A DNA stretch of 64,000 nt from contig NC_135045.1 in NCBI RefSeq assembly GCF_051020975.1, forward strand, positions 5,892,501 through 5,956,500, read 5' to 3'. Source of the DNA: Osmia lignaria lignaria (lineage: Eukaryota > Arthropoda > Insecta > Hymenoptera > Megachilidae). The translations under genes were made by a program, and so were the position numbers. Shown here one piece after another: positions 50,318 to 64,000 of this stretch (its first letter is position 1; the number at the start of each line of letters is the position of its first letter). The notes below the pieces were generated by a model. That model worked only from the letters and a program-made list of their open reading frames with translations. It was not told the DNA's origin and searched no databases.

Positions 50318-53023
50318 TTATCTACGTTGTTATAATCTTTGTTGCTTTCTCTATGCAATAGTGTTCCAGTCTTCTTTAATTAATCTGTATCGTTTGTTAT
50401 CAATTGTCGGACGAAAATAACACAAAGACGGATGTTTGACTCTAAAGTGATAAGGAAGTAATAAATCTTACGTTTGACATTTTACCGATAATGCGAAGTC
50501 CCCCGCAGATGGGGGATATAAATTAAGCGAGTAGATAGCATTTAACCAATCATCAACAATTAGTGTAGTAATATACAGTGATGTATATAAATATAAGAGA
50601 ACATTTCTACGATTATTGCGAAATCCTTGGTTTATTTTTAAATATTCTCATTAATAAAAATGAGATACCAGTATATCGTAGGTGTAATTTGACTGTATAG
50701 TTTCGAACAGTTCATGAGTATATAGTTAAAAAAAATACGTTTAAGTAGATTCATATTCTTTATAAGTATATTATGGAATATAAATAGGGAAAAAGATGAA
50801 AATATGGGCTGAAGTGCTACTGCAGTGCCACTATTAAAAGTCAGATTCCTGATTGCTAATTCATCTAATTTTTTAAAAATAAATATGTGTAGGTTTTAAT
50901 CGTTTAAAACAGAGAATGAGGTCATTTAATATTATCTTGATCTTACACAATTGAAAAGATGATCTAACAGCGTCGTAATACCCCTTATTTCTCTAATCTT
51001 CATTGTTATCTTTACATTTAGACTTTCCATAAAGATCAATTGATTTTGTCAATGAAATTAACGAGGAATTTCTGTTTTCCTAGGAGGAATTAACAACGAT
51101 GCGATACGATAATAGCAATTCACATATTTGTGTGTTTGCGTGGAATTGCAAAATGGCTAAGGGACAAGCAGTAAATCAAGATACGAAGCTCATCGGGTAG
51201 CCGTGTGTTGCGACAGTTATACGAGCCATCCATCATCATTTAGAGGTGGCATCTATCAGCGTCACCACTCGTGAAAGCGATAATAACGATTCCACGGCTT
51301 AGCGGCTTGCTTTGACCCAAGACAGCGTCCACGATCGTTAATTTACAGACATCTTTCCTTCTACTGTTTCTCTCCATCTCTACCTTCGTATGTAGAGGGT
51401 GTCTCGAAATAAGATGGCCTCTTGCTAATTGAACGAGACGAGTTACGTAAGTTGTCATTCGACTGATCAATTATAAGATAAGTATCCTCATTAGCGAAAC
51501 TACTGGTGTATTTTTATATTAAAACAAATAATGGAAAAAAAATATATGGCAAAAGTGAGAAAATGAAGTATTCCTTCAATTAACTTTTCCTTTATGGTCC
51601 CCTTTGATGAAAAGTATACTCTTAAGTTTTTATATTTACTTACGTAACTTAATATCCGAAGGTGAATAAAACAATTCCGTTTGTAAAATTTGATTTCCAA
51701 TGGAAAAATAGTGTTCCCGCTAATGACGCGTAAGTAGAAAGGTGACGTATAAAGGAAGAGTAATTACTCCAGAGGAGTTGACCGGAATATCAGTCATGCT
51801 TTGTTCTGCGTTTACTCTGTCGATGGAAGATTGCGGCGCGTCGTCAAACAAGCAGGAAAAGAAGAGGAAGAAAAAGAGGAAGAAGAAGGGGCGAAAAGCA
51901 GAGAATGGGGCGGGTTGGGTTAAGCATTGTGCGCTGATAGATGTGTCAAATCCGGCCTGTATTGTGCCGGCTGAAATAAATGGAACCTAAGTGAAGAAGC
52001 AAAACACGTGCCTTTGTTGCCGGTCTACTCATCGAAGGTAATTTAAAGCACTTTTCTTTCGCAATATTCACGTCAGTCTGTATTCCTTGCTATAATATAG
52101 TACAACATACTGCTTGGTAACGATCAATTCATTGTAAATAATTAGTTTAATAATGTGAAATGTACATAAACGTTCTAGTATCCCTTTCGCCTTAATAATG
52201 ACTTCCAAGCTTCTGGAAATCAAATTTTGTTATTTTCAACTAGTATTATTCTTCTCAAAGTAATTTTTGTAAATCAGGTTTATTAAATATTTTCCTAAAT
52301 GTTATAAATTCTCAACAAGTTGATACCTGGACTTTGAAGACGCGTAACTAATGAACAGTTTAGGGTGATGAAAAATATAAAATAAAAGAAGAGGGTAGTC
52401 GACAAACGTAGGAGACTCGTGAAATGGATAATATATTTCTGGTGGAAAGATCGATGAAAGAAAAGAAAAAGGTACGTACAATAGTACGGAGCTCTTAAGC
52501 GAGCAAACAAGTGTAAAATAACATCTCAGCGTCCGTCAGAGGAATATGTATGTTGGTTCGAAACGAATTCTTTAATGTATCTCTTCGGTACGAGCCGTTC
52601 ATTTAGCGTGCGCATAACTCAGAATGTTTGTCGTTGCTCTATGATTAGCTTCTGCTCGAAGACACATACGCGCGAAGGAGAGAAAAGAGGAAGAGATGGT
52701 CGATGGAAGGAGAGAACGATGGTTGGTAGTTGCACGTCATCCAAGAAAGATGCATCGTACCGCTCACGGCAATGTTGAGAAGATCGAGAGAGTGAAGGCA
52801 ATGCCACAGTCTGCCACCCTGGCGACACGGCTGGGTGCAGAGCTGAAAGCGAGAATTCTCCCGCAGCGTGGAGACGCGGCACTCGCTCCGCATAAATCAT
52901 TCTGCTTCTGCTTGCAACAGGGAGGCGAAAATAGATGGTGTTCCCCTCCTACTCCTTCTCTTCTGTCGCATCCACCAACTCTCCCTCTCTCTACAACAAA
53001 CTGTGCTTATCTTTACACATAAC

Positions 53024-53041
53024 TATATATATATATATATT
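53024..53041. repeat. (TA)n microsatellite
   Basis: About nine TA units followed by a TTTA- and T-rich tract. Simple sequence only. Confidence 0.9.
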
Positions 53042-56000
53042 TATTTATTTTTTCCTTTTTTTATTTGCACATTTTGTACGGGTACAAAAAAGCTTTTAAT
53101 CCGGACAGTTGTTTTAATTTATTACAAAGGGTTAGAAATGGTAATGAAATACTGATGCAATATTGAGAAAATTATTAGGTTAAAACTTTTGAACCTTAGA
53201 GCAGATATTTATGAAACGAGGGAAAAGCGCAAAAGGTATAAGTATCAGCACCCCTGATGACAGGAATCTCCTCAATGTATAATCGAATTTATTCTCACTG
53301 ATTTTCATTAATTTGAAGAAATTAAAGGTCTTGAAAATCTGGAAAATTTTCATCTTTCACAAAGTATTAATTAATTTAAGCAGAATCTCAAAATGAGGAT
53401 GTATGAAAGATTGTCCAGTAACATGAGCAATAACTCCAAAATGATAAATCGACGACTGAGAAAGGATGCGAAAAGAAGAATTCTATGAAACTGTTGGTCG
53501 TGTAGAGTATTTGAAATCGACCTTCATTGTTATCGATTCTTCGAAAACTTTTCACAAAGCTTTGTAGTACATTTAGCAACAGCTGATCCTGAAAACTCGG
53601 AATGTCGGAAGGTCGTACTTTGACCACCAACCGCGAACTTGCCAAAAAACCTTGTAACCGTGTGCTTCATTCAGTTCCGGAGAAGTAGCCTCACGAAAAT
53701 GGATATCGAACCTCGAGGTCGCAGTTTTGCGCGACCTTTCGTTGGATGTCCCGTGGCGTGGGCCGGATACCTGATCGAGGAAGTCATGGAAATATGTGGG
53801 AGGTCTTTATTCAGGGTGGAAGTGGAGAAAGAAAGAAGAAAAAGAAGAAAGAAAACAAATTCGTATGTACTGAGACCGCGGAGTGCGCAAACCAAGCCAT
53901 TTTCAATTATTTCTTATATTTGTTTAAAATCAAAGTTCTTGAGACTTTTGAAAATTTATAGAAATTTTATTTGATACTCTTGAAAATTTGGAAATATTAT
54001 TAATTTTCGGAAATTAAAAATATGTAATCGTAATTGGATTTCAATTCTAAATTAAATTATATGGAATGCTTGGATCAAATATTAGATAAGTTAAAAATTT
54101 GATTGTGATGCTGTGATCGTGACGGTGCAATAGAGAGAAATAGAAGAAGACTATAACATATTGTTAGACGTTTATAAATCACCCTGTGGATTCGAAACGA
54201 TCACCAGTGAATCACTAGCCACGAGCCAAAGAGCAGCCATGCCACTTTGTCATTTTGTTTGAGTAAATACAAAGGATATGGATGAAAAACGATAACGGTG
54301 ACAAGAGATCGAGAAAAATCAATTCATACCTGGTTAGTTTTCTCGAACGAGGCACGATCTAGAATCGTCGCGTTTCGCTTGTTTCCAAGGCTTATTCCCA
54401 TTGTGCTTCGGTACTGTAAGCTGTTTCCTTTCTAGCAGAACGCTTGCTGGGCTCTCTATCCCCAGCGGTTCACGCTGAGCGAAGCGTGGTGCGTCATAAA
54501 TCTTCGCCCTCTTTTTACGTGTTTGACCCCCGAGCAACTATACCATTATTAGACGCAGCTTTCAACTTTATCCCACTAAGAATTTTACGAAACCACACCG
54601 TAACTAAGCCTCCATACTTCACCTTGCTTCTTTCGCTTTCTGACGTTTATTGACCGGCTACGAGTTCACCCCCCGTTCCCTGCTTTCCTTTTCGAAAACG
54701 CATCGAATTTATCGCCTTGTGTCAGTGGCTTCCATGCTTCACGTTCCAGCTACCGTATCATATTTCCCTAAGCTCTGTCCCTCATCTGGATCTTTGAAAT
54801 TCTACCCGTAACCTCCAGAAATTAGCGATCAATTTAGGACAATTTTTCCAGGGTGACAAACGACCAAAACCGTCCTTTGCTCACAAGATTAAACATAAAT
54901 TATTTTTACGAGCTATTTTCCTTTGATTTTCTTGAATTTTTCAGCCGACTAAAGTGTAAACTTAAATTAAATGATGGTTGAAAACTTTTCAACGGGTCTA
55001 AAATTATCGAAGAAAATTTCTCTAAATTTTTAACGGTTCAAGAATTCTTCTTTCAAGCAAGTATCAAAAGTAACTCGAAATTCTGGCTTAATTGAATTGT
55101 TTGACAATTTGCAGGAGAGATTGAATACCGACCGGTAGCGTACAGGGTTAAAGCATCGAGGCATGGTGAAGCGGAGGGTGGATTTAGTTCTGCCTCTCTG
55201 CTCTACCCTCGTCCCAAGTAACGTCCCGAGTAATATTACGATGACAGTAATTGCCGCTTTGATCAATGCAGACCCGGCAGCGTGTAGGCAGCCCGTCACG
55301 CCACTGGGATTCGACGGGATCCTTTCCGGCCTACTCGACCATTTCTGACGGCAGATGTACCCCGCACACCGCTTTATCTCCTTACACGATCTTGATTCAC
55401 CGGCTTTATCGATCAGTTTCGTTCAGCCACGGCAACTTTCCTAATATCCCCCGACTTGTTTCCAACCTTTCGAAATCTTGATTCGTCCCGTCCGTAATGT
55501 AATAAATGTTACACAGCGCCGTCGCTGATAAATGGCTCCGATAAGCAGTCGATGAAACGTTAATCCATAGATTAATTTCGTGTAGCTAATGCTTATCGCG
55601 AACAGTGAATAGTAAATTCTCTTCGATATCGGTGGTTAACTGATTTTCTGTAAATTATATATTTTATAATTGTTACACGTGGTAACTGGATCCTTGAAAA
55701 TATTCTTTCTTTTTTTTTAACAGTAGATACACCATATTAAATACTATAAAATTGAAATATTTCACCTTATCTTTAATGGTTTTGCAAAATCAATATCTGT
55801 TACTCAAAGAAATCCATTAACGTTTCATCTTTGGAAATACATTATCAACTTTTTCTTTTGAATAACAGTGAATATGTATAAATACTAAATGAGTAGAAAC
55901 TGAGGAGATCTGAGCGTCATCGGGTCGATTAAAATTTACGATCGTGGAAAATCGTCGATGCTATTAGGAATCGGCGAATGACGATGATGCAAGCGTGTAG

Positions 56001-57156
56001 ATGTAAGAATCGTTCCTTTCTCTCTTCCCCGTTACAGCAGTTTTATTTGCGGCGGAATAAATAAAAATTTACGAGCAATTTACAGAGGGTCCTCAGCCAG
56101 GTCAGGGGGATCCATCAATTTACTCCGAAGTGCTCGTTTGGCGCGCAGGCTACAAAATCGTCGACGAAGTTCTCTTTATGAAGCTAGAATAGATTAATGC
56201 TCTCGTTTGTTCGGTAATGGCCCCGATAAATTATCTTAATAGCTCGAGGCGGCTATAAATATATTCCTCGGTTCCTGCGCTCTTACACTTGTTTTCCTGC
56301 TATATCGCGCTCTCTGTGTCTCTGCGCACGCCGTCGCCATGTTTTCCGTGTCACTAATTCTAAGAACGGGATACCAAAGGAGAAGAATCACTCGGTCAGA
56401 GGCGTTCGATGTAAACGATGTCACTTTGCCACCGATATGAATTATTTCCGCTTACGTATCGCCACCTCGTCATTTCTTTATTAGCTATCATTAATTATTC
56501 TTCTGCGAACGGGGAATTCGGTAGAATTTCCATACTTTTAAATTATAAGGGTTAAAGTAATTAAGATATCAAAAGATAATTGAGTCTCTATATTCTGTTG
56601 CGAAGCGAATGGAATGCTTCAACACCAGGAGGGGTTTAATGTACACGTTTCGTCGAGAGACAGCGCGCGTACTGGTATTTGGCTGAAATTAGGTTGGTAA
56701 TGCATCAATAGTCGGTCTCGGCAGCTCTTAACGCCGTAAAGTTGTTTGATGGCACCGCTATCACCCCTAACAGTTCCTAACAGTCCAACGCACAGCTCAC
56801 GTTGCGCCCCGGAGTCTAACATTGCAACCGTGAGTTATTCACTTAATGCGGCCATTACGCGCTCCTCGATGGCGCTTCATCCTGATTTACTTGACAAGCA
56901 TTTATTGCTTCTATCTCGGCTAGCGATATTAAACCCTCTTGCTCGCATTTCCTACCTACGTACGTTACGCGTTCTAGTATTGGCTTGAAAAGTATATTGG
57001 GGATCATTTTGGTATCTTATTGTTAGCCCTTCTATTCAAGTTCAGAATGATTTCGTCTAGATTCTATAATCATTTGTCATAATTTCTGTCTCTGGTAGCG
57101 AACTAATTTTCGGCCAAATAGACACTGAGGCGAGAGAATTGGTTGCTACTGTGAGT

Positions 57157-57178
57157 GATCCCTCAGTGGCAAGCGCGG
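57157..57178 (+). promoter_or_regulatory. Degenerate CTCF-like site related to the one at 43.4 kb
   Basis: GATCCCTCAGTGGCAAGCG aligns with the 43432 element in the same orientation, but with one base missing in the core and two substitutions. It could be a weaker site or a second copy of a short repeat. Confidence 0.22.
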
Positions 57179-60100
57179 CAAATGGCGCTACAATCTCTTC
57201 GTAGGATCATCGAACAACACGCAAGTTGTGATCAAACTCTAGGAAAATTTCCTAATAAATCTCTACTAATAGAGATATAATAGTACGATAAGCAAAGAAG
57301 TTTCAAATGGTTGAATATGATAATCAGTGTTAGTAAAGCGGTGTGCTCGTTCCAGAACATTAACATTCATTGGTATCATTAAAACAGTGGATCGAATTTA
57401 TTGAAAATAAATTTCAGATCGTTTAACTGATAATAATCAATAAAATCGAAGCAGCTAAATGAAATAAATTTCATCCTGAACCTGCACGGACTTTAATTAG
57501 GATTACTATCGATGTAATAGTTTATTAACGGATTGCATTTGATTAAAATTCAAAAGAGCCTGGTTTATTTCGAAAAGCAGAATGAGCCTAGACAGATTTC
57601 TGACGCGTACGAAACTTTTGATGAAAGCTTTGCTAGCGATGCTTGAAACTCGGAGCGTAGATTTTAGCCGGTGGTTGGCAGTTCAACCATCCTTTGCAGC
57701 GTGTAGCATCCTCTCGTAGCGCCTCGGTTGAAACCTCGTAAACCCGGGAACGACCAATTAAACGAAACGAGCAGCGCACTGATGCACTCTCTGGCTGGTT
57801 GCCTGCCTGCCGGCATTACCTACAGGTTATACGACTCGCGGAATTACCCTCAAATTACACAGTTGGTGCCGATGTGTGCACTTCCCCCTTGCGCGGTTCT
57901 GTATACTTACGGTCGGATAACAACCGGTCTGCTAGCAACACCGCCACGACCGAGAAACGCTCTTTCCTCTCGGTATCAGGCTCCATGAGCTCAAAACACC
58001 CGACAACGACGATTCTAACATCCCTAGTTAAGCTATTCTTACTTCTTCCCTTACTCGATCATCGAACGGCCGCTAAGAAAGCGACGGTTCTACGTAGAAG
58101 GTATTCGAAAGCATTCGATTTGACTTAACCACGTCGAATCGTTCCGAGAACCTATAAACCTTCCGCTCTCTTGTTCCAGCTCTTTTTCAACTGGCAGCCT
58201 CGTTGTTCTTTCCTAGCACTTTCTGTTCAAGACAAATTGCGAGACTGTTGAGAAACCGAAGAGAGCATTAGAGTATCTATGCTTTCACCTGACAGTAAAT
58301 CGAGAATTTCGGCTTCTGTCGTGACACAAAATGTCGTAACTTTGGTTATCACGAATACTAAAAGTCACAGTATCATGATACTGGCTACAAAATCAAATTA
58401 TTTGGAATTTGGAATTTCGTGACATTCGTAAGCGGTGTCATGCAGTGTATGTATCTACGCGGTGAAAATTACATTGTCATATTATCACGACGGGATGATC
58501 GCTGCTGTATTTCATCTCTGGATTTTGATTAAATTAAATACCTGTAGCCCATGCGAAATTTATAACACGTGTAACTGTTTAGAATTCTTATTTGCGATGC
58601 TTGATCGGGGAGGATAAAGAAAAATCGCTTAGGAGGAATTCAATCGAAGGGGAGAAGATAAAAATGCGAAACGTTCAATTGATTCCTTTGTACAAGAGAG
58701 AAGAGTAGTCCTCCGACAGTTTCTTTGTCCATATGAATTCCCGATTCAACGAAGCGCCGGACCCCTCGAAAACGTTACGGCAGAAACATCCACGTCGTTC
58801 TCGTCGAATACATTAGTGATCCCTAGCAGGCGACACGGCGTAATGAATGTTTCCGGTAACAGCCGATAGCGGAGGATGCCTTCCGCGACAAACAATGCGG
58901 TTCTCTGTTCATCGGGAACCGCTTCCACCCCTCTTCCGTGTGTCTCTTTCCTTTGCTTTCTGTGCCGCCAAAAGAATTCGTCGCCACCCTGTGCGGTTTA
59001 AATTCATGCGGTGTTTCTGCGGTCTTCCCTTCATTCTAACGTTAATTGACTGATATTCTACGAGCTTGGAATCTTCAAATAACACTAACAAAAAGAAACA
59101 AAAAAAAAATTGAAACGAAAATTGAACTATGTTACATTGCCTTCCTATTTCTTTTTTGTGTATAATTCTTTAAAAATTTTTAAAAGCCTTTCTATTTGGA
59201 AATTTCTTGTCTGAAATTCTGAAGTGTCGAAAGATTCGCTGAACGATTACAAGATATCAAATGGCTGAGTGTGGTCACGGGCCAAGGTAGGAATAATGCG
59301 AACGATGCAAACAGGAGAAACTGTTGGGAATGTTGCAAAATACGGTCGAATCGAATCTCAGTGCAACGAGGGTATGGAATTCTCGCGGACCGGCTACCGA
59401 TATAACCGGTAACAATGGAAATGGACTCGCTTGGGTATCGGTGCTCCCCACAAGTGGTCGAGCATTCCAACATCGAATCGCTGTTCGAGTTCGAAATGTG
59501 AAGGTACACACATTGCGGAACGAGGACCACAAGTGCAGTTTCGCGCCCCGTTTCTCGTCTGCATGCATACCGCACTGCCAACAGATCGGCTAATTTTCAA
59601 CGACGATATGTTAAGACCCCCTACAATGTAATGGATCCAAATCCTCTGAATACGATATCTATCTTTCGCTCTTTCGTCCTCGAAATCTACCATTGCCGAT
59701 CTTCAGCCTTTCAGTGTTCCGATGCGGTTTCCATTACAACGCGAACAAGCCGATCGAACCCCCTTCAATTCTAATACCAATTCTCATCTATGCTTAGTTC
59801 AGACCTACACACTTTTGTCTACAATTACGAAAATTCTTAAGATAAAAATTAATATCTTTGAAAAATTGCAAGGGCCGATGTTTTATTTGATAACTTGAAA
59901 ATTTTTGATGTAGATGCGAGTGATTATTTATTCCACAAATTATATTTTTTTATTTCTATATTTATTTTTTAATATTGCGTTGGTGACCCGGATGAAATAT
60001 TAAATTTCTTTAATTTTGCACCGCTGCAGAACAAAGATCGTTTACCACTGAATTAAGATATAAATTACATTTTGCGATACATTTACGTTATCAAATCTTA

Positions 60101-63100
60101 TCAGATTCTTTATGTTTCGGCAGTTGCCATCAAAGCTGTAAAAAAACACTTGCTGGCACAAGGGTGAAAACACGCACAGCTACATACTACGTAGGTAGTT
60201 CCAAGCAGTATGGTCGTGGAACATCCGATCGAGATAAAGGAACGTCGTGAAAATCGTTGTATACTGTGGTTATTTCATTTGCTTCGAGTTATGTTTATAC
60301 CATGTAATCGTACGGTAAGTAGGCGTGTTAACAAGCTTGCGTACGCGTGTGTGGGTCCAGTAATAAACTTGCAGCCTGCATTTCGTTGAGCAATAACCGG
60401 CCTTTGAATCATGTATTCACGTTAGTCGAAAAAGTCTCCGTACCTATCATTAGAATTTCCTTAGAATAGGAGGTAATACTACTATTTATATGAATACCTC
60501 TTATCAACACGATAAATTTCCTTAAATAAACAAATGTAAAATTCGACCCTTTCGTGTTAAAAATTTCTTAATAGAAGGATCAAATAATTCTTTTGATCCC
60601 TCGTAGTCACGCTAATGATATCGATCATTTATATTCAAATTCCAAGTTCTTTTCTGTGTTTACTAAATTTTTGACAAAAGTTGGATACCAGACACGTGAA
60701 CCACACGTTACATCGTTATCTTAATTACATAGCTCATGCTTTCGAAGTGTGTTAAATATTCAATTCGTTAAACTGCGAATGTAGATTCTGTGATCAGATA
60801 AAAGTAGAATACGATAATATAGTAAGAAGTTAGATAAGAATGAAAAGTTGATTACTAACAAAGAAACCAATTTATCATGCTCTATCATTTTTACTATTCA
60901 ACAGTTTTGTGATATTGTAAAATAAAAATACAAAGTTCATGGATCAGTTATTCTAATTGAATGATCTAATTGTGTTATCCTTTCTAAAAGTAAAAGTAAT
61001 TTATCTAAGTCACATTACAGAGATTTTCACAGCAGACTGAATGAAAATGAACAGAATCGTCGTCTTATAAAGATTCGATTGAATTAACTTTAACGAAGTT
61101 AAAACTGTCAAAAGTTTTATGGATAAATCAGTCGTTTCGTCTACAACATCCCATTAAAATGTTCTGAAAGTAAATGAAGGATTTATCGATTGATACATCT
61201 AGCGGTGTCAACTGAGAATAGCCATACGAGTGCAAGAGGTTAATTATGGCATCAGCGGTGATATCTGGCTGTTGTTCGAATTGCAGACCCGCAACGTTCC
61301 GTGGGCTATAGCTTAACTGAAGGAGAACCGGTCGAAAAGTCAGAAAAGAGGAACGATCCTCCGATTGTCCATTACACGATCCGCGTCTAGGGCCCCGGTT
61401 CCGCCACGAATGCCTCGAGATTCATGCCAGCCCCATGCTTGGATCATGTAGCAAAGGCCTTTAGAGAGGCCGTGGAGTAGAGAGTCGTTGATCAGAGGCG
61501 AGGTTATCTCTTGTCTCTGCATGAGGCGGTCAAATGAAAGGCACCGACAACGTCCAGCAGCGGACCATACATCAACTCGTGGCTTGAGTAAATAAGCGGT
61601 ACCCTGCTCCATCTTCTTTCTCTCCCTGTATTATAGGGACCCTATATTCTTCCTATCTTCCTGTTGCCTTGTTTTCAAGTGTTATACCACGGTTCCGTCG
61701 ATTTTATCTCTGCGTTCTTTCGGAAATACACTTGGAGATAAAATTATGTTTAAACAGTTCGGAACGTTAGTAGTGAAAATTTTATATTAACAATATTGTT
61801 AATTAAGACTACGATTAAACGAAGAAAATTTACAGGATAATAACTGTATTTTAACAGTATAAATTCTATTGTAATATCGTTATTAGGTAGGATAGTAATT
61901 AAAAATAATTATGAACTTAACAAATAACATTTGATAATGATAAGTGATTCAGGCCATTTTGAAACTTTACCTCAAAATAAAAATGATGCATATCCAATCA
62001 TTTGAAAGTTTGAGTATCAGTTGTTTTGAGAAAAATACATCAACGAATACATCCAATATTTGAAACACAAAATCCTGTACCGCGGCGCACACGATATAAA
62101 AGTCTGTAAAATAAAGTAGCTATCTGCCAGCCAGATAAACCGGTAATATGTTTCTGGAGTAAACGGTCGGATCCTGATAAATACAAGTTATGCGCTTACG
62201 TGCAATGTCTTTTCGATCGTCCAATAAATTAAAGCATTCCTTCTCTCTATCCCTCCGTTTCCTTTCTGCCCGCTATATACGAAAAGCCAGAGGCCGTGAA
62301 CAGGGTGTTAGTATGATTATAATTTATACTTGATTAACATTAATCCTAACCCTCTCTTCCTCTCTCTCTTTTCCTCTGGTAACCATTAGCTTCTTTCTAC
62401 TCTTATTGGACTATTGGTCCGACAGTAATTTACGCTTATGATTGTAATGTCGACAGATTTATCGAAGGCTGGCACGAAAATCTGAAACGTGAAATAGAAC
62501 GGTACATGAATTCAATTAAGGCCAGTGGGAAAGTATCTTGCTGAGTAGAATTCTCTTATGTTAGAAAGTGTACAATGTCGACAAAACGTTGTGCCAATTT
62601 TATTTCTTTTATATTCATTCTGTAGTCGTGTAATTTCACATTAAATCATTTAATATCAGCACCTTGTAGTTGTGAATTGCCTTCAAATTGTAGGAAGAAA
62701 TTAGTTAACGAAGTATTCCTTTGACAAAAGAAATACTCGTTCTATTAGTATAAAGTACATTAATTATTGCTGCTTTAAATATAAAATGCCGAGTAATACT
62801 GTGCTACGTACCTATTGGGCTATTTTCTGTTGTAATAAATTTGATAAAATGGTACTTATTCTTTTAAAACTAGAAAACTTCTATTTTCTACTATTAGCGT
62901 ATTATTTCGGATATTGTGAAAAAATATAATATGTATAAAAAACAATTTCAAAATCTGTATTATATAAAAAGTGAGAGACGCTTTATTGATTTAATTGCCA
63001 ATTCGCTCTCATTTTGTAACATGGCTATTGCGTGAGAAATTAAGTTTCAATCAAACGATCTCGGGAATTAAGTTACGTTATTTTTTATCGAATGAAATAT

Positions 63101-64000
63101 CTCTGCATGATAAACATATCGTAATTACAATTATATAATCGTTACAGATGTTTTTCACTAGATTGATTAACATTATCTGCAAAGAAGTCAAACATTAATT
63201 GCGGTTTCAAAAAAAGAGCATTAATTTTGTTGCGTTAAACTGTCAACGGATTTGATTAATGATTTTACTGCCGTTAACGAATGATGGATGAAAAAGATAT
63301 CGTTTCTAGATATAAATAATTAATGAACTTATTTACCACGTGTTTAATGCTTGTAAGAAAAACTTCCTTGATAAATACTACCATTTGTGTCAAACAGTAC
63401 GACACGTGAATATTCATTTTACAATTATAGGTTGCGGTAAAAGTTTTCTGTTAATGTAATTTTCTTTCTTTTTTATTTGAAGCACAAACGGTAAATCATG
63501 ATGAGTACAATTATTTTGTAGATTCAGACGATAAAAAAACTCGTTTTTCAAGATGAAAACGGTAATATCCTTGACTTGGATCATCCGTAAACCTATATAC
63601 AGCCTTCATTGAAAATTCATTGGATCATTTAAAAAAATTGAGATCAAATGATTTTCGAGATGAAGTCGAAATGAAATCATTGCAAGATCTTGATAAATAA
63701 ATAATTAATTTTATTTGCAACCGTGTAAGTTACTTTTCTATAGACAAAAAAGATAGCTATTTTTTGGCAACTTTTTGAAAATGAATGTTTCGTATAATCA
63801 TATAAACAGTTGTTACTGCATTTGAAAATGATTGTCACTTTCCTTGCACGCAATCAACATTTATTTTTTATGCGGATTAGTAAAGAGGACAATTTTGCCT
63901 GATTCCGTTCACGTGAAAAATTCCAACATTTCAGAGAGATTATCGTTCGAGAGATGGAATCAGATTTCCAACGTGAATTCATATGATGCTCATCAATTAC

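Larger units (their letters stand above)
47232..64000. other. Gene desert, 47.2-64.0 kb
   Basis: No gene is supported apart from the weak exon candidate at 50.2 kb. CpG-rich patches lie at 48.36-48.72 and 57.66-58.13 kb. A GA-rich/CT-rich patch is at 52.66-53.0 kb. The last 4 kb is strongly AT-rich and featureless to my eye. Confidence 0.65.

Noticed and set aside
37954..60240. A shared 15-mer CGATCGAGATAAAGG at 37954-37968 and 60226-60240
   Set aside because: A few 15-base matches are expected by chance in 64 kb, and flanking similarity is limited to a few bases.
1..64000. CRISPR arrays, operons or bacterial/phage features
   Set aside because: There are no spaced direct repeats and no dense co-directional coding. 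The spliced insect gene shows that this is eukaryotic nuclear DNA.

Overview
The window looks like insect nuclear DNA, most likely from a bee, ant or other hymenopteran. It is AT-rich with scattered CpG-rich patches, carries short TTAGG/CCTAA telomere-type motifs, and has many microsatellites. It shows no operon-like layout. The species assignment is inference. The one gene I can defend is clearly an arthropod NET-family zinc-finger co-repressor of the Noc/Elbow type.

Layout. Positions 1-11.77 kb lie downstream of the gene and hold no gene I can support, only repeats and likely relics. At 11.77-14.8 kb, on the minus strand, sits the two-exon noc/elB-like gene. Exon 1 is 14485-14399, a 341-base intron is 14398-14058, and exon 2 is 14057-12699, giving 481 residues. 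Its 3' UTR of about 0.9 kb has several Pumilio-type motifs and a perfect miR-2-family site. Its 5' leader has a 57-codon upstream ORF ending 5 bases before the start codon, and a TATA-like box sits in the loop of a perfect inverted repeat. From 14.8 to 64 kb there is a gene desert upstream of the gene: no tRNA, rRNA, CRISPR array or confident second gene. It contains microsatellites, a decayed hAT-like element near 47 kb, inverted repeats, CTCF-like sites, CpG-rich islands (notably 41.7-43.0 kb) and clusters of homeodomain-type motifs that could be enhancers.

Reading of the whole: a developmental transcription-factor gene inside a large regulatory desert, as known for noc/elB in flies. Nearly all other open frames are low-complexity or are shadows in GC-richer patches. 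I found no convincing undescribed multi-gene system. The most interesting signals are post-transcriptional control elements of the noc/elB transcript, a TTAGG fold-back, a 30-base near-perfect palindrome, and one unrecognised possible exon near 50.2 kb.
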